Below, in pieces: positions 26,931 through 36,887 of a stretch of DNA of 64,000 bases. The position numbers were made by a program, and so were the translations under genes. The DNA is from Caulobacter sp. (GTDB lineage Bacteria > Pseudomonadota > Alphaproteobacteria > Caulobacterales > Caulobacteraceae). Below the pieces are notes generated by a model that searched no databases, was not told where the DNA came from, and saw nothing but the letters and a program-made list of their open reading frames with translations. Location: positions 62,001-126,000 of the forward strand of contig WGLL01000009.1 in NCBI GenBank assembly GCA_016125585.1, written 5' to 3'. The number at the start of each line of letters is the position of its first letter. Position 1 is the first letter of the stretch.

Positions 26931-27005
26931 TTCGCTGTCTTTTTAGGCAGTTTGTGCGGCGCCGTAAAGGTTGGTTCTCGGGCCGCGCGGCCGTATGACA
27001 CAGCC

Positions 27006-28151
27006 ATGACCTTCGCCGCCATCATCGTCGCCGCCGGCTCGGGAACCCGCATCGGCGCGGGCCCCGCCAAACAGTGGCGACTGCTGGCCGGACGGCCTGT
27101 CCTGCAATGGTCGATCGAGGCTCTGGACCGGGCCGGAGCGGCCATGGGCGTGGTGGTGATTCCGCCGGGAGAGGAGGCCCGGGCGCGGGCGCTGCTCGGC
27201 GATCGCCCGGACTGGACGCTGGCTGTCGGCGGCGCGACCCGGGCCCTGTCCGTGCAGGCCGGTCTGAAGGCCCTGATGGTCCCGGCGGAGACGCCGGTGC
27301 TGGTGCACGACGCCGCAAGGCCGCTGGTCGACGGCCGTCACGTCGATGCCCTGCTGAAGGCCCTGGAAACGGCGGACGCCGCCCTCCCCGCCCTCGCCGT
27401 GGCGGACACCCTGCGACGCGTCGAGGACGGCAAAACGGTGACGGTGCCTCGCGATGGCCTCTGGCGGGCCCAGACCCCCCAGGCCGCCCGGCGTGGCCGG
27501 CTGGAAGCGGCCTACGCCCGTTGGTCCGGTCCGGGCGAGCCGACCGATGATGCGGCGGTGGTCGAGGCCGATGGCGGAACCGTCGCCCTGACGCCGGGCG
27601 ATCCCGCCCTGATGAAACTGACCTATCCGGAGGACTTCGACATGGCCGAACTGCTGGCCGGACGAACCATGACGACACGGATCGGTCAGGGCTTCGACGC
27701 CCACCGCTGGGGGCCCGGCGAGGCGGTCTGGCTTTGCGGCGTCAGAATCGACCATGACCAGACCCTGATCGGCCATTCCGACGCCGACGCGGGACTGCAC
27801 GCCCTGACCGACGCCCTGCTGGGCGCGATCGGCGAGGGCGACATCGGCGATCACTTCCCGCCGACCGACCCTCAGTGGAAGGGCGCCGCCTCCGACCTGT
27901 TTCTCAAGCACGCCGCAGCCATGGTGACCGCCCGCGGCGGCCGTGTGCTGAATGTCGATGTGACCCTGATCTGCGAGCGGCCGAAGATCAAACCTCATCG
28001 GGAGGCGATGCGCGAGCGGCTCGCGGCGCTGCTGGGCGTTTCCCTGGCGCAGGTCAGCGTCAAGGCGACCACCACCGAAGGCATGGGCTTCACCGGCCGC
28101 CAGGAAGGCCTGGCCGCCCAAGCGGTGGCGCTGGTCGAACTGCCGGCCTAG
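27006..28151 (+). CDS. ispDF: Bifunctional IspD-IspF enzyme of the MEP isoprenoid pathway
   Basis: The 381-residue fusion carries IspD (about 1-222: IIVAAGSGTRIGAGPAKQW nucleotide loop, VLVHDAARPLV) and IspF (about 225-381: GQGFDAHRW, GHSDADAGLHALTDALLGA metal-binding motif, ATTTEGMGFTGR). IspD makes CDP-methylerythritol and IspF cyclises the phosphorylated intermediate to MEcPP. Fusion is usual in alphaproteobacteria. The ATG at 27006 gives the exact IspD N-terminus; upstream in-frame codons do not resemble the family. Its stop shares CTAG with the convergent membrane-protein gene. Confidence 0.97.
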   Translation: MTFAAIIVAAGSGTRIGAGPAKQWRLLAGRPVLQWSIEALDRAGAAMGVVVIPPGEEARARALLGDRPDWTLAVGGATRALSVQAGLKALMVPAETPVLVHDAARPLVDGRHVDALLKALETADAALPALAVADTLRRVEDGKTVTVPRDGLWRAQTPQAARRGRLEAAYARWSGPGEPTDDAAVVEADGGTVALTPGDPALMKLTYPEDFDMAELLAGRTMTTRIGQGFDAHRWGPGEAVWLCGVRIDHDQTLIGHSDADAGLHALTDALLGAIGEGDIGDHFPPTDPQWKGAASDLFLKHAAAMVTARGGRVLNVDVTLICERPKIKPHREAMRERLAALLGVSLAQVSVKATTTEGMGFTGRQEGLAAQAVALVELPA

Positions 28152-30478
28152 CGCGCCGCCTCCTGCGCCGCCTGCCAGTCTCGCCGACGGCCATCGAGGT
28201 TGCCGATCATCGCCCCGACCAGGTTGGTGTAGTCGTCGGTCCAGGGACGCACCGTGGGCGGCGGCGACAGCAGCCAACGGGGATCGGCGGCATAGGCCGC
28301 GAGGGCCGCGCGGTTGCGCCCGACGATCATCACGTCCTCGCCGCTCTCCTCATAGGTCGCGCTGTCAGGCGACGGAACATAGCCCTGAAACAGGGCGTAT
28401 CCGCCGGCGGCCTTGGCCGCCGAGGCGGCGGGAAACACCAGTTCCAGATGCCGGTTTGACAGGTGGAGGATGACCACGCCGTCCGGCTTGATCCGCGCCA
28501 GATAGCTTTGCAGGGCCTCGACCGTCAGCAGATGGGCGGGAATGGCGTCGGACGAAAAGGCGTCGACCAGCAGGATGTCGTAGAGACCCTCCGCCTGCTT
28601 CTCGAGGGTCAGCCGCGCGTCCCCCAGCACATAGTCGATGGGCCCCCGGGCGCATTCGGTGGTGTAGCTGAAGTTGGCCGGATCGCGGGAGATGGCGACC
28701 ACCTGGGGATCGATCTCGAAGAAGGTCAGCCTGTCGGCGGGGCGGACATAGGCGGCCACGGCGCCGGTCCCCAGGCCCACGGCGGCCACGCTGATGGCGG
28801 CATGATCGGCCTGGGCGCGGCGGAACACCTGACCGATGGGCGTCTCCGGCGCGTAATAGACAAGGGGGCGGCAGCGATGACCCGGCGAAAGGGCCTGGGC
28901 GCCGTGGAGGGTCGTGCCGTGCGACAGCAATCGCACCGGGCCGCCAAGCCCGGGCACGGCAGTGTCGGTCAGATGCACCACCCCGAAGAAGCTGCGCCGG
29001 CTTTCGTAGGCGTCGGCGCGGGCGTCGATGGCATTTGCAGTAAAGGCCAGCAAGACCACGCAGAGGAAGAATGGCAGGGCCCGCGCCCGGACCAGCACCC
29101 CGCAAGCGGCCAGCGCGACCACTCCAGCCGAGGACAGCACCTTGATGACATCGGCGGTCGGCAACGAGCCCGCCGGATGGGTCTGGAGGAGCCGCCAGAA
29201 GCTGTCCGACACCGCGATCAGCGCCAGGCCGACGCCGGCCGCGGCGATGGCCAGCAGGATCAGCTCCCGCCGAGTCGGCCGCAGGGGCCAGAGCGGCCTG
29301 ACCAGGGCGCAGAGGCACAGCACGGCGCCATACTCGACCACCGTCTCGAAGACGGCGGGGGCGATGAAGGCGTTGAAGGCCCCGCCGGCGACGCCGCCGA
29401 TCGACATGCAGAGATAGAAATCCGTCAGATGGGCGGGGTCTGGCCGCCTGGCCACCAGCGCCTGATGGCAGACCAGCGCGCAGAGGAAGAAAGTGGCCAG
29501 GTGGATGGCCAGGGTCATCAGCACGTTGGGGGCGCCGAAGGGCAGTGTCGCGACCGTGACGATCAGGGCCGTCGACATCAGCATCAGGGCCACAGCCGGC
29601 TTGATCAGCGGCCGTGTCTGGAAGGCGATGATGAAGGTCAGCAGATAGAGCGACAGCGGAGCGACCCACAGGAACGGCGCGCTGGCGACATCGGTGCTCA
29701 GGTGCAGGGTGACCCCCAGCATCAGGCTGGAGGGCAGCGCCGCCAGGGCGATCCAGGTCAGGCGCTGGCGCCAGGTGACGCCCGCCGCCTGATCCGTCAA
29801 CGGCGGTCCGGACGACACGCCCTCCTCGCCGGCGTCCTGGCGCCGGATTTGGACCGCCAGCGCGGCCATGATAGCGATGAAGGCAAGATAGAGCCCGCTC
29901 CAGCCCCATCTCTGGTCCCCCAGCGCCAGCGTCGGCTCGATGACCAGCGGATAGGCCAGCAAGGCCAGCAGGCTGCCCAGGTTACTGGCGGCGTAGAGCG
30001 CCCAGGGCTGCGGCCCGCCTTCCCTGCCGTGAACCCTGGCATGCCAGGCCTGAACCAGCGGCGCGGTGGCTGATAGCGCCGCGAACGGGGCGCCGATCGA
30101 GAGCGCCAGAACGCCGAGCAGCCACAGCGCCGGCTGGTCCACGCTGGGATCGCCCAGCAGCGATGTGATCCTCAGGGGCAGCATGGCGGCCGCCAGGATC
30201 ATCACGCCCAGATGGATCAAAACCTGGTCGCGGGCTCGCGGGACCTTCTGCAGCAGGTGGGCGTAGCCGTAGCCGACCAGAAGCGCCGCCTGGAAGAAGG
30301 CCATGGAAGTATTCCAGACCTGCGGCGATCCCCCCAGCCGGGGCAGCACCAGCTTGGCCACCATCGGCTGGACCATGAACACCATGGCCGCGCCGCAAAA
30401 GACCGCCAGCACATAGATCCAGGGGATCGCCGGTCCCGGCGCCGGGGCGGACCGCGGGTCGGTGTCGGCTGTGGTCAT
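28148..30478 (-). CDS. Fused polytopic membrane/spermidine-synthase-like protein
   Basis: The 776-residue protein has about 12-14 hydrophobic helices in residues 15-500. A soluble Rossmann domain of the spermidine synthase/methyltransferase type follows (about 530-770): VAAVGLGTGAVAAYV, FFEIDPQVVAI, YVLGDARLTL and ILLVDAFSSDAIP. The nucleotide/aminopropyl-donor motifs are intact, but real polyamine-synthase activity is not established for such membrane fusions. The start is the ATG at 30478, diverging from the CinA-type gene. Its stop overlaps the convergent ispDF stop. The polyamine ABC operon 28 kb away could be functionally related, but this is speculation. Confidence 0.85.
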   Translation of the reverse strand: MTTADTDPRSAPAPGPAIPWIYVLAVFCGAAMVFMVQPMVAKLVLPRLGGSPQVWNTSMAFFQAALLVGYGYAHLLQKVPRARDQVLIHLGVMILAAAMLPLRITSLLGDPSVDQPALWLLGVLALSIGAPFAALSATAPLVQAWHARVHGREGGPQPWALYAASNLGSLLALLAYPLVIEPTLALGDQRWGWSGLYLAFIAIMAALAVQIRRQDAGEEGVSSGPPLTDQAAGVTWRQRLTWIALAALPSSLMLGVTLHLSTDVASAPFLWVAPLSLYLLTFIIAFQTRPLIKPAVALMLMSTALIVTVATLPFGAPNVLMTLAIHLATFFLCALVCHQALVARRPDPAHLTDFYLCMSIGGVAGGAFNAFIAPAVFETVVEYGAVLCLCALVRPLWPLRPTRRELILLAIAAAGVGLALIAVSDSFWRLLQTHPAGSLPTADVIKVLSSAGVVALAACGVLVRARALPFFLCVVLLAFTANAIDARADAYESRRSFFGVVHLTDTAVPGLGGPVRLLSHGTTLHGAQALSPGHRCRPLVYYAPETPIGQVFRRAQADHAAISVAAVGLGTGAVAAYVRPADRLTFFEIDPQVVAISRDPANFSYTTECARGPIDYVLGDARLTLEKQAEGLYDILLVDAFSSDAIPAHLLTVEALQSYLARIKPDGVVILHLSNRHLELVFPAASAAKAAGGYALFQGYVPSPDSATYEESGEDVMIVGRNRAALAAYAADPRWLLSPPPTVRPWTDDYTNLVGAMIGNLDGRRRDWQAAQEAAR

Positions 30479-30565
30479 CTGGACTCCCGAATCGGCTTGA
30501 ACCGCGAACCGGGGAATGGTGGGGTCTGCCGCATCGGTTTGACCAGTGGCGGAGCGACCAGCCTC

Positions 30566-31054
30566 ATGTTTCCCTTGGAAATCCAGACCCTGGCCCGGCT
30601 GCTGCTCGAGGAATGCCGCGACCGCTCCCTGCGGATCGTCACCGCCGAAAGCTGCACGGGCGGCCTGGTCTCCGGCGCCCTCTGCACCATCCCCGGCGCC
30701 TCCGACGTGCTGGAGCGCGGCTTCGTGACCTACAGCAACCGCGCCAAGCAGGAGATGCTGGGCGTCCCCGGCGACCTGCTGGCCGACCACGGCGCCGTCT
30801 CCGAGCCGGTCGCCCGGATGATGGCTGAAGGCGCCCTCGAAGCCTCGAGCGCCCACCTCTCCGTCGCCATCACCGGCGTCGCCGGCCCCGGCGGCGGAAC
30901 CCCGATGAAACCGGTCGGCACCGTCCACTTCGCCACCGCCCGCAGCAACAAGGGCATCCGCCACGCCGTCGAACACTTTGACGGCCCGGACCGCATCGAC
31001 ATCCAGCTGGCGGCCGTGGCCATGGCCCTGACGATGTTGCGGGAGGCGGTTTAG
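30566..31054 (+). CDS. pncC: CinA-family nicotinamide-nucleotide amidohydrolase
   Basis: The 162-residue protein is a stand-alone CinA C-terminal domain. It has the catalytic region [17 protein letters not shown] with the nucleophilic Ser, [13 protein letters not shown], and [22 protein letters not shown]. PncC deamidates nicotinamide mononucleotide to nicotinate mononucleotide in NAD recycling. The ATG at 30566 gives the canonical N-terminus. It diverges from the membrane fusion gene by 87 bp, and its TAG overlaps the TAA of the convergent dabA. Confidence 0.93.
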   Translation: MFPLEIQTLARLLLEECRDRSLRIVTAESCTGGLVSGALCTIPGASDVLERGFVTYSNRAKQEMLGVPGDLLADHGAVSEPVARMMAEGALEASSAHLSVAITGVAGPGGGTPMKPVGTVHFATARSNKGIRHAVEHFDGPDRIDIQLAAVAMALTMLREAV

Positions 31055-33456
31055 CCGCCTGCCGTCCCTGGCCCGCCCTGCACGGCGGTCCACCGCAGAT
31101 CGCCCGCGTATCGCCAGGCCATCTGGCCGGCGTCATCGAGCGCGAAGAGGTGCAGCCATCCATTGTCGAACAGGGCGCGAACACCGTCGTGTCGACCGAG
31201 AATATCGGCCATCGCCTGGCGTGGCGCCTCGATACACACCGTCAGCCGCAACGGCTCATGGATGTAGCGTTCCCCGTCATGGACCGATTGCCACGGAAGG
31301 CCGGCGCGCATCGCGCCGCCGTTGCCCTCGATGACCCCCATGCCGCCACAGACATTGTGCAGAAGTTTGTTGCCGCCGCCGAACACAGCGGGCGCCACTG
31401 TGGAGCCGTAGTACTGCAGGCTGATCCAGCTGGCGACGACGACAGGCGCGGTCAGGATCAGTTCCAGAACCTTGAAGTCACGATCGCGCCTCCAGTCATA
31501 GTCATGAAGGAAAGCTCGACCTTCAAAAGACTTGCCCGCGGTGCGCCCCCGGGGCGCGGCGATGAAAGCCCTGCAGCCGGCGAGCGCCCATTCCGGCCGG
31601 ACTTCCGACCAATCACGGCTGCGGCGCGACAGGCTGCCCTCGCCGGTTGCTCCCGGCAGACGCAAGGCCCGCTCTCCCCGAGCGATGATGCCCGCCGCCT
31701 GGAACCAGGCGGCCGCCTGTCGCAGATCCGCGTGATGCGCCGCCGAGGGCTGATCGTCAGCGTACAGGGTGACCGCATCGGTGGTGGTGTCATGCAATGC
31801 CCCTACGAAGAGGGTGTCCACCGGGATTTCGATCCCGGTGGCGAGCAGTCGCGCCCGAACGTCCCAGTCGTTGAGCAGTCCAGCCAGCAATCGTGCGTTC
31901 ACCTCGCCTGAAAAGCCGCCGCACGCCCCGCAGTGCAGGCTGCTGGCGTGAGGATTGTTGACCACGGTCGCGCCGTGCCCGGCGAGAACCACCAGCCTGG
32001 CGAAGCCCGTCGTCAGGGACATGGCCCTGAGCACTGTCTCGGCGGTCAGGGCCTTCGTCCCGGGATCAAGGTCTGGCTCGATCCGGGGCGCCGGGTCGTT
32101 GGGGGCCGACGGGCGACGCAGGCCAAGAGCGTCGTTTAACAGCTTGCCGACATAGACCGGTCCCGTAGCCTCGACGAAGGCGAACGAGGATACCGCCGCC
32201 AACTTGAACCGCCCCCAAGCCCGCTTCGCCCGGGTCTTGACCCGCACCGACTGGTCGACAGCCGCCTCATCGGCGCCACCCGAACAGCTGTGCAGACCGA
32301 GGTTCAGCAGCACCGGCAGACGATGCTCCGCCACGTCGGAAGCAAAGCGCCGGTGCGAGGCGGTCAGCCCGAAGAAGCCCGCGAACCCGAGGGTCTGGAT
32401 GTCCGGCCTTACCGACTCCATCGCCCGGCGGAACACCTCCGATCGAACATCGATGCAGAAGGCGGCCTGCAGGGCCGGGCGGCTGTCCTTCACCGCCGCG
32501 CCCGGCTTGGCCAGGGTGTCGGCCAAGCGGCGCTGGGCGGCCCGCTCGGCGGCCTCCTGAAGGACGGCGTCGATCACCTGTTCGGGCCTTGGCGTCACCG
32601 GCGAAGCATGGGCGGCGATGACAGCCTGCCAACGCGCTGCGATCTGCCGCTCATAGCGCGCGAACAGCGCCGCTTCCCAGATCAGACGGATGGCCAGAAG
32701 GTCGGTGATCGTCGCGTCGTCGCCACCGCTCAGCTCCGCCTGCCAGAGCCTGTAGCGCGCGAACTGCGCCCAGCCGCCGAGGGTCATCAGCATCTGATGG
32801 AAATAGGTGTCCAGGGCGGCCACCGGCAGGGCCAGCCTCTCGACCACGCCGGCCACCGCCTCCGTCGCTCCTTCCGGCGCCTCGGAGACATGGACGGCGA
32901 ACCCGGACAGTCCGACAATCTCCGGCGTCAGGTCATGGATCGCCATGCCGCGCCACGCGGCATAGGCTCCGCGTCCTTGCGGCGCGGCCCACAAGGCCTG
33001 GCCCTCGTCGAAATAGCCGGCGGCCCAGGCGCCGAAGCGCTCGGTGATCAGCCCCGGCCAGTCGATGCCCGAAACCTCCGCAGCCAGGTCGGCCACCGTC
33101 GGCAGGGCGCGCAGCTCCGGCCCGGCCTCGCAGGCCGCGGCCTTCACCGCCTCAAGGGTCAGCCCTCCCTGCCCGGCCGGCGCGGCCTCCAGCGCCTCTG
33201 TCAGGTCGGCGTCCGAAATCAGCCCGCCGGCGATCTGCGCCTGATACCAGCGGCGCGGCAGAGTGACCGGCGCGCCGGCCACACGCTCCAGGCGGGCGGC
33301 GACCGTCGCCAGGCCCTCGCCGGTCTGACCGAGAAAGGGATTGACCGCGACGCTAGAGGCCAGAGGCCAGGCGGGCGGGATAGCCCTGGCGGCGGCCTCG
33401 GCGGCTGACCGGATTGCCCGGTCGTCAGGAAGGATGGGGCTTATGGCGAGCATCAA
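31051..33456 (-). CDS. dabA: DabA, carbonic-anhydrase-like subunit of the DAB inorganic-carbon pump
   Basis: The 801-residue protein is a DUF2309/DabA homologue. The zinc ligands known for Halothiobacillus DabA can be placed here: Cys334 and Asp336 in [11 protein letters not shown], His494 in [12 protein letters not shown] and Cys509 in [10 protein letters not shown]. The His-to-Cys spacing of 15 residues equals the reference. With DabB it forms an energised CO2/bicarbonate accumulator at the inner membrane. The gene overlaps dabB by 4 nt. It ends with a 4 nt overlap on the convergent pncC. In a heterotroph the likely benefit is anaplerotic carboxylation at low CO2. Confidence 0.93.
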   Translation of the reverse strand: MMLAISPILPDDRAIRSAAEAAARAIPPAWPLASSVAVNPFLGQTGEGLATVAARLERVAGAPVTLPRRWYQAQIAGGLISDADLTEALEAAPAGQGGLTLEAVKAAACEAGPELRALPTVADLAAEVSGIDWPGLITERFGAWAAGYFDEGQALWAAPQGRGAYAAWRGMAIHDLTPEIVGLSGFAVHVSEAPEGATEAVAGVVERLALPVAALDTYFHQMLMTLGGWAQFARYRLWQAELSGGDDATITDLLAIRLIWEAALFARYERQIAARWQAVIAAHASPVTPRPEQVIDAVLQEAAERAAQRRLADTLAKPGAAVKDSRPALQAAFCIDVRSEVFRRAMESVRPDIQTLGFAGFFGLTASHRRFASDVAEHRLPVLLNLGLHSCSGGADEAAVDQSVRVKTRAKRAWGRFKLAAVSSFAFVEATGPVYVGKLLNDALGLRRPSAPNDPAPRIEPDLDPGTKALTAETVLRAMSLTTGFARLVVLAGHGATVVNNPHASSLHCGACGGFSGEVNARLLAGLLNDWDVRARLLATGIEIPVDTLFVGALHDTTTDAVTLYADDQPSAAHHADLRQAAAWFQAAGIIARGERALRLPGATGEGSLSRRSRDWSEVRPEWALAGCRAFIAAPRGRTAGKSFEGRAFLHDYDWRRDRDFKVLELILTAPVVVASWISLQYYGSTVAPAVFGGGNKLLHNVCGGMGVIEGNGGAMRAGLPWQSVHDGERYIHEPLRLTVCIEAPRQAMADILGRHDGVRALFDNGWLHLFALDDAGQMAWRYAGDLRWTAVQGGPGTAGG

Positions 33457-35030
33457 ATCTTTTCCTTCGGGCTGATCGGGTCAGGCGTCCGCCAGCCGCC
33501 CAGCAGCCGGTCGAACACCGCATTGGCGTAGAAGCCATTGGAGAGATGAACCCGCAGTCCGGCCGCCGCCGGGTGGTAGGCCCAGAGGGGGAACATGGCC
33601 TGCACCACCGCAACCAGACCAAAGCTCAGCACGGCCAGCACGATCAGCGCCCACTGCAGTGGTCCCGGCGACGGTGCGGCCGGCAGAGCCCCGCCCGTCA
33701 GCCAGACGGCCACGACCTGCAGGGCGAAATAGCTGACGGAGGTGGCGATGGCGTAGACGACGGTGCGCCGGGTCAGGGCTCTGGGGGCCGCATCGGCGAG
33801 GCCCTGCGCCAGCATATAGGCGACCCCGAAGATCAGAATGGCGCCAAGGGCAATGGACTGCGGTGACTTGTGCTGGAAGCCAAAGGCGACTCCGACGACC
33901 GCATAAATGGCCAGCGCCAGCAGAAAGGCCCGCAGGACCGCCCCGCCCCGGGGAATGGCGACCGGTCCCGGCCGACGGTTGGCGGCGATCAGATCAACCG
34001 CTCCGCCTGACGCCAGGAAGGAATGGGCCTTGTACAGCGAGTGGGCGACGATGTGCAGCAGCGCCAGCGGAAACAGGGCCAGCCCGCACTCCAGGATCAT
34101 GAATCCCATCTGGGCCACGGTCGACCAGGCCAGAGAGGTCTTCACCGCTGGCTGGGTCAGCATCACCAGGCCCGCGAACAGGGCCGTGAACCCGCCGATC
34201 ATGACCAGGATCGCCAACACGCCCGGCGCGAGCAGCATCACATCGGCAAAGCGGATCAGCAGGAATCCCCCGGCATTGATCACCCCCGCATGCAGCAGGG
34301 CCGAGACCGGCGTCGGGGCTTCCATCACCTCGGTCAGCCAGCCGTGCATCGGAAACTGGGCCGATTTCAGAAGCGCGGCGACGGCCAGCAATCCAGCCGC
34401 CGCAACGGCTAGCCCGCCACCGTCGCCGAGGCGAGCGGCCGACAGGATGGCGGCGATGTCGGCCGTGCCGTAGGCCCGCCACAGCAGCAGCGCGGCGCCG
34501 ACCAGCGCAAGGTCACCAAGCCGCGCGGAGACGAACTTCTTGGCCGCCCCCCGCTGCGCCGCGACCCGCTCCGGATAGAACAGCAGCAGCCGGTGCAGGA
34601 ACAGGCTCGTCGCGACCCAGGCCAGGACCAACTGGACCAGATTGCCCGACAGCACCAGCAGCAGCACCGAGGCCAGGGTCAGGCACAGCCAGCCCGTGAA
34701 CGCCCCCTGCCGCGCCTCCCCGTCCAGGTAGGTGGCCGTGTACCGGACCACGACCCAGCCGATGAACGAGACCAGCAGCAGCATGGCCGCGCTGACTGCA
34801 TCCAACCGGATTGAGAGTCCCAGCCCGTCAACACCGATCAGCCCGCTGCCCCCCGGCCCGTGGAATACCAGCCATGTCGTCGCCACCCCGGCGACCGCCA
34901 TAGCCGTCAGCGCCGCCGCCTCGGCCAGGCGGGGCGCAATCCTGGGCCTGACGCCCGGATTGAGAAAACCCGCCGCCGCACTGAGGATCAGAACCAGCGG
35001 CGCTGCATAGGACAAGAGATCGATCGGCAA
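33453..35030 (-). CDS. dabB: DabB, proton-channelling membrane subunit of the DAB pump
   Basis: This is a polytopic protein of about 525 residues homologous to NuoL/Mrp antiporter subunits (proton_antipo_M). It shows [34 protein letters not shown], with the Lys and His/Glu residues lining the proton path, and [13 protein letters not shown] and [17 protein letters not shown] prefer the TTG at 35030, which has GGGAGAAAG upstream. An ATG at 35102 lacks a ribosome-binding site and would leave only 35 bp before the divergent LysR gene, but it cannot be excluded. DabB passes protons that drive DabA. Confidence 0.92.
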   Translation of the reverse strand: MPIDLLSYAAPLVLILSAAAGFLNPGVRPRIAPRLAEAAALTAMAVAGVATTWLVFHGPGGSGLIGVDGLGLSIRLDAVSAAMLLLVSFIGWVVVRYTATYLDGEARQGAFTGWLCLTLASVLLLVLSGNLVQLVLAWVATSLFLHRLLLFYPERVAAQRGAAKKFVSARLGDLALVGAALLLWRAYGTADIAAILSAARLGDGGGLAVAAAGLLAVAALLKSAQFPMHGWLTEVMEAPTPVSALLHAGVINAGGFLLIRFADVMLLAPGVLAILVMIGGFTALFAGLVMLTQPAVKTSLAWSTVAQMGFMILECGLALFPLALLHIVAHSLYKAHSFLASGGAVDLIAANRRPGPVAIPRGGAVLRAFLLALAIYAVVGVAFGFQHKSPQSIALGAILIFGVAYMLAQGLADAAPRALTRRTVVYAIATSVSYFALQVVAVWLTGGALPAAPSPGPLQWALIVLAVLSFGLVAVVQAMFPLWAYHPAAAGLRVHLSNGFYANAVFDRLLGGWRTPDPISPKEKI

Positions 35031-35116
35031 AGGCTTTCTCCCTTCCGCCAGCTGCGGAACGGCCTGTGGGTTAGCCAATCCGGCGCACACCGGAAAATTC
35101 ATTGTTTCGCTAAAAC

Positions 35117-35135
35117 CGTTCTGTTTTATGGAACG
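35117..35135. promoter_or_regulatory. Inverted repeat at the dab/LysR divergent promoter
   Basis: CGTTC (35117-35121) and GAACG (35131-35135) form a 5 bp dyad with a 9 nt AT-rich spacer, ending 2 bp before the LysR-gene ATG. Size and AT-rich centre suit a LysR-type T-N11-A operator, which would let the regulator control dabB-dabA and repress its own translation or transcription. Confidence 0.45.
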
Positions 35136-35137
35136 AT

Positions 35138-36046
35138 ATGAAAAGCCTGAACTTCAACCACCTCCGTTACTTCTGGGCGGTCGCCCATGAGACCAGCCTG
35201 ACCCGGGCGGCCGAACGGCTGAATCTGTCCCAATCGGCTCTCTCGGTTCAGATCCACAAGCTCGAGCATCAACTCGGCCATCCCCTGTTCGAGCGGGTGG
35301 GTCGGCGGCTGGTCCTCACCGAGGCGGGCAAGATCGCCCTCGACTACGCGGACACCGTCTTTAAGGCCGGCGACGAGATGATGAGCACCCTCGACGGACG
35401 GCCTCAGACCAGCCGCCAGGTCCTGCGCGTCGGCGCCCTGACCACCCTGTCGCGCAACTTCCAGCTCGAATTCCTGCGCCCCCTGGTCGGGCGTCCGGAC
35501 GTGGAGCTCATCGTCCGCTCCGGAACAATCCGCGACCTCCTTGCCCAGCTGGAGGCCCATACCCTCGATGTGGTCCTGTCCAACAGCGCCGCCCGCAGTG
35601 ACGCCCGTCTGGGCCTGCGCAATCACCTCCTAAACGAGCAGCCGGTCAGCCTGGTCGGGCGCCCCCGGCCCGGCCGGGCGCCCTTTCGTTTCCCCGAGGA
35701 CCTGCGCAGCGAACCCATCCTGCTCCCCAGCCTGGACAGCGACATCCGGCTTGGCTTTGACCGCCTTCTCGAACTGGCCGAAATCCGCCCGGTCATCCTC
35801 GCCGAGGTCGATGACATGGCCATGCTCAGGCTGCTCGCCCGGGAACGCGAAGGCGTCACCCTCGTCCCGCCGATCGTCGTCCGCGACGAACTGGACACGG
35901 GCGTCCTGATCGAACACTGCCGCATCCCGCAGCTCACAGAGTGCTTCTACGCCATCGTCCAGAACCGCCGGTTCCCCAACCAGCTGCTCGGCGAGCTTCT
36001 GACCCGCTACCCCGCCGCCGATGACCCGCAGGTAGAGCCGGCCTGA
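35138..36046 (+). CDS. LysR-family regulator divergent from dabBA
   Basis: The 302-residue protein opens with the LysR winged HTH, including FWAVAHETSLTRAAERLNLSQSALSVQIHKLE (about residues 10-43). A periplasmic-binding-protein-like effector domain follows (about 92-295) with VGALTTLSRNFQLEFLRPLV and a PPIVVRDELDTGVLIEH cleft region. It resembles the NhaR branch. Divergence from dabBA strongly suggests it regulates the carbon pump, sensing CO2-related or metabolite signals. The ATG follows GGAAC at 5 nt. Confidence 0.92.
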   Translation: MKSLNFNHLRYFWAVAHETSLTRAAERLNLSQSALSVQIHKLEHQLGHPLFERVGRRLVLTEAGKIALDYADTVFKAGDEMMSTLDGRPQTSRQVLRVGALTTLSRNFQLEFLRPLVGRPDVELIVRSGTIRDLLAQLEAHTLDVVLSNSAARSDARLGLRNHLLNEQPVSLVGRPRPGRAPFRFPEDLRSEPILLPSLDSDIRLGFDRLLELAEIRPVILAEVDDMAMLRLLAREREGVTLVPPIVVRDELDTGVLIEHCRIPQLTECFYAIVQNRRFPNQLLGELLTRYPAADDPQVEPA

Positions 36047-36164
36047 CGGACCATGGCGTTCAGCCTTCCGCCCTTACGGAAATCCTGTCCAACGTGCGGT
36101 CACCACCACTTGAGCTGCCGGTCACGGCGCCCGCCCCATCATAGACCCACCGGGAAAATTCGTC

Positions 36165-36275
36165 CTACAGATCGCGCCCGCTGGCGGCTTCCATCGCGGC
36201 CTGGAAATCCCGGCTGGTCACCGTCCCGCTCGCGTGATCGCGGGTATAGCGGCGCACCCCGGCCCCATGCTTCAT
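36165..36275 (-). pseudogene. C-terminal scrap of an M1-family aminopeptidase
   Basis: On the minus strand, 36 codons ending in TAG (36165-36167) read MKHGAGVRRYTRDHASG then TVTSRDFQAAMEAASGRDL. This closely resembles the conserved C-terminal phrase of M1 metallopeptidases (RRY...T.TSRDF..AMEAASGRDL). The catalytic HEXXH region and everything upstream is absent: the upstream sequence is the start of the VOC pseudogene on the other strand. The usual extra residues after GRDL are also missing. I read it as a relic of a deleted gene. Confidence 0.5.
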
Positions 36276-36297
36276 CCCGCCTGCACAGGATCGCGCC

Positions 36298-36690
36298 ATG
36301 CCAGACCTCCCCCCGCCGGTCACAGCCGGCCTCTACCCCTATCTCACGGTCCGTGGCGGCGCCGCGGCCGTCGCCTTCTATGAAAAGGTCTTCGGAGCGC
36401 GGGAACTGTTCCGCAACTACGGCGAGGACGGCGTGCGCATCATGCACAGCCGGCTGGAGGTCAACGGCGCCCTGGTCATGCTCTCCGACGATTTCGCCGA
36501 CGCCCCCGGCCCCGCGCCCGCGGCCGTCATGCTCCACCTCTAGGTCGACGACGCCCGCGCCTGGTGGGACCGCGCCGTCGCCGCCGGCGCCGCCGTCCGG
36601 ATGCCGCTGCAGGACATGTTCTGGGGCGACCGCTACAGCCAACTCACCGACCCCTGGGGCCACAGCTGGTCCATCGGCCAGTCGGTCTAG
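36298..36690 (+). pseudogene. VOC/PhnB-like gene broken by an in-frame amber codon
   Basis: Translation from the ATG at 36298 gives a clear VOC/PhnB-like start (YPYLTVRGGAAAVAFYEKVFGA) until TAG at 36541-36543. The same frame then continues without a break for 48 codons: VDDARAWWDRAVAAGA, then MFWGDRYSQLTDPWGHSW, to TAG at 36688-36690. The second half is typical of the family, and the expected residue at the stop is usually aromatic or hydrophobic, so a single base change from a Tyr codon would explain it. Unless the amber codon is suppressed, the product is truncated and probably inactive. Confidence 0.85.
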
Positions 36691-36887
36691 GCGCCGTCGT
36701 CAGGGCCCCTGCGAGACACCTCGCCGCTCGGTAGTCTGGGTCGCTTCCGGCGTTGCTCCCGCCATTGCCAGCCAGCGCCTGTTCCGCGCCTCCAGGTCCG
36801 ACCGATTGAGTGGCGAAAGGGTTCCGTCGCTGGCGCGGCGGACCCGCGCTGGATGCGCCTTCGACGATGTCGGCGGCGCACTTGCGT

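Noticed and set aside
28463-30073. 536-codon plus-strand frame
   Set aside because: It is antisense to the membrane/spermidine-synthase-like gene and has the same Gln/Arg/Gly-rich shadow composition.
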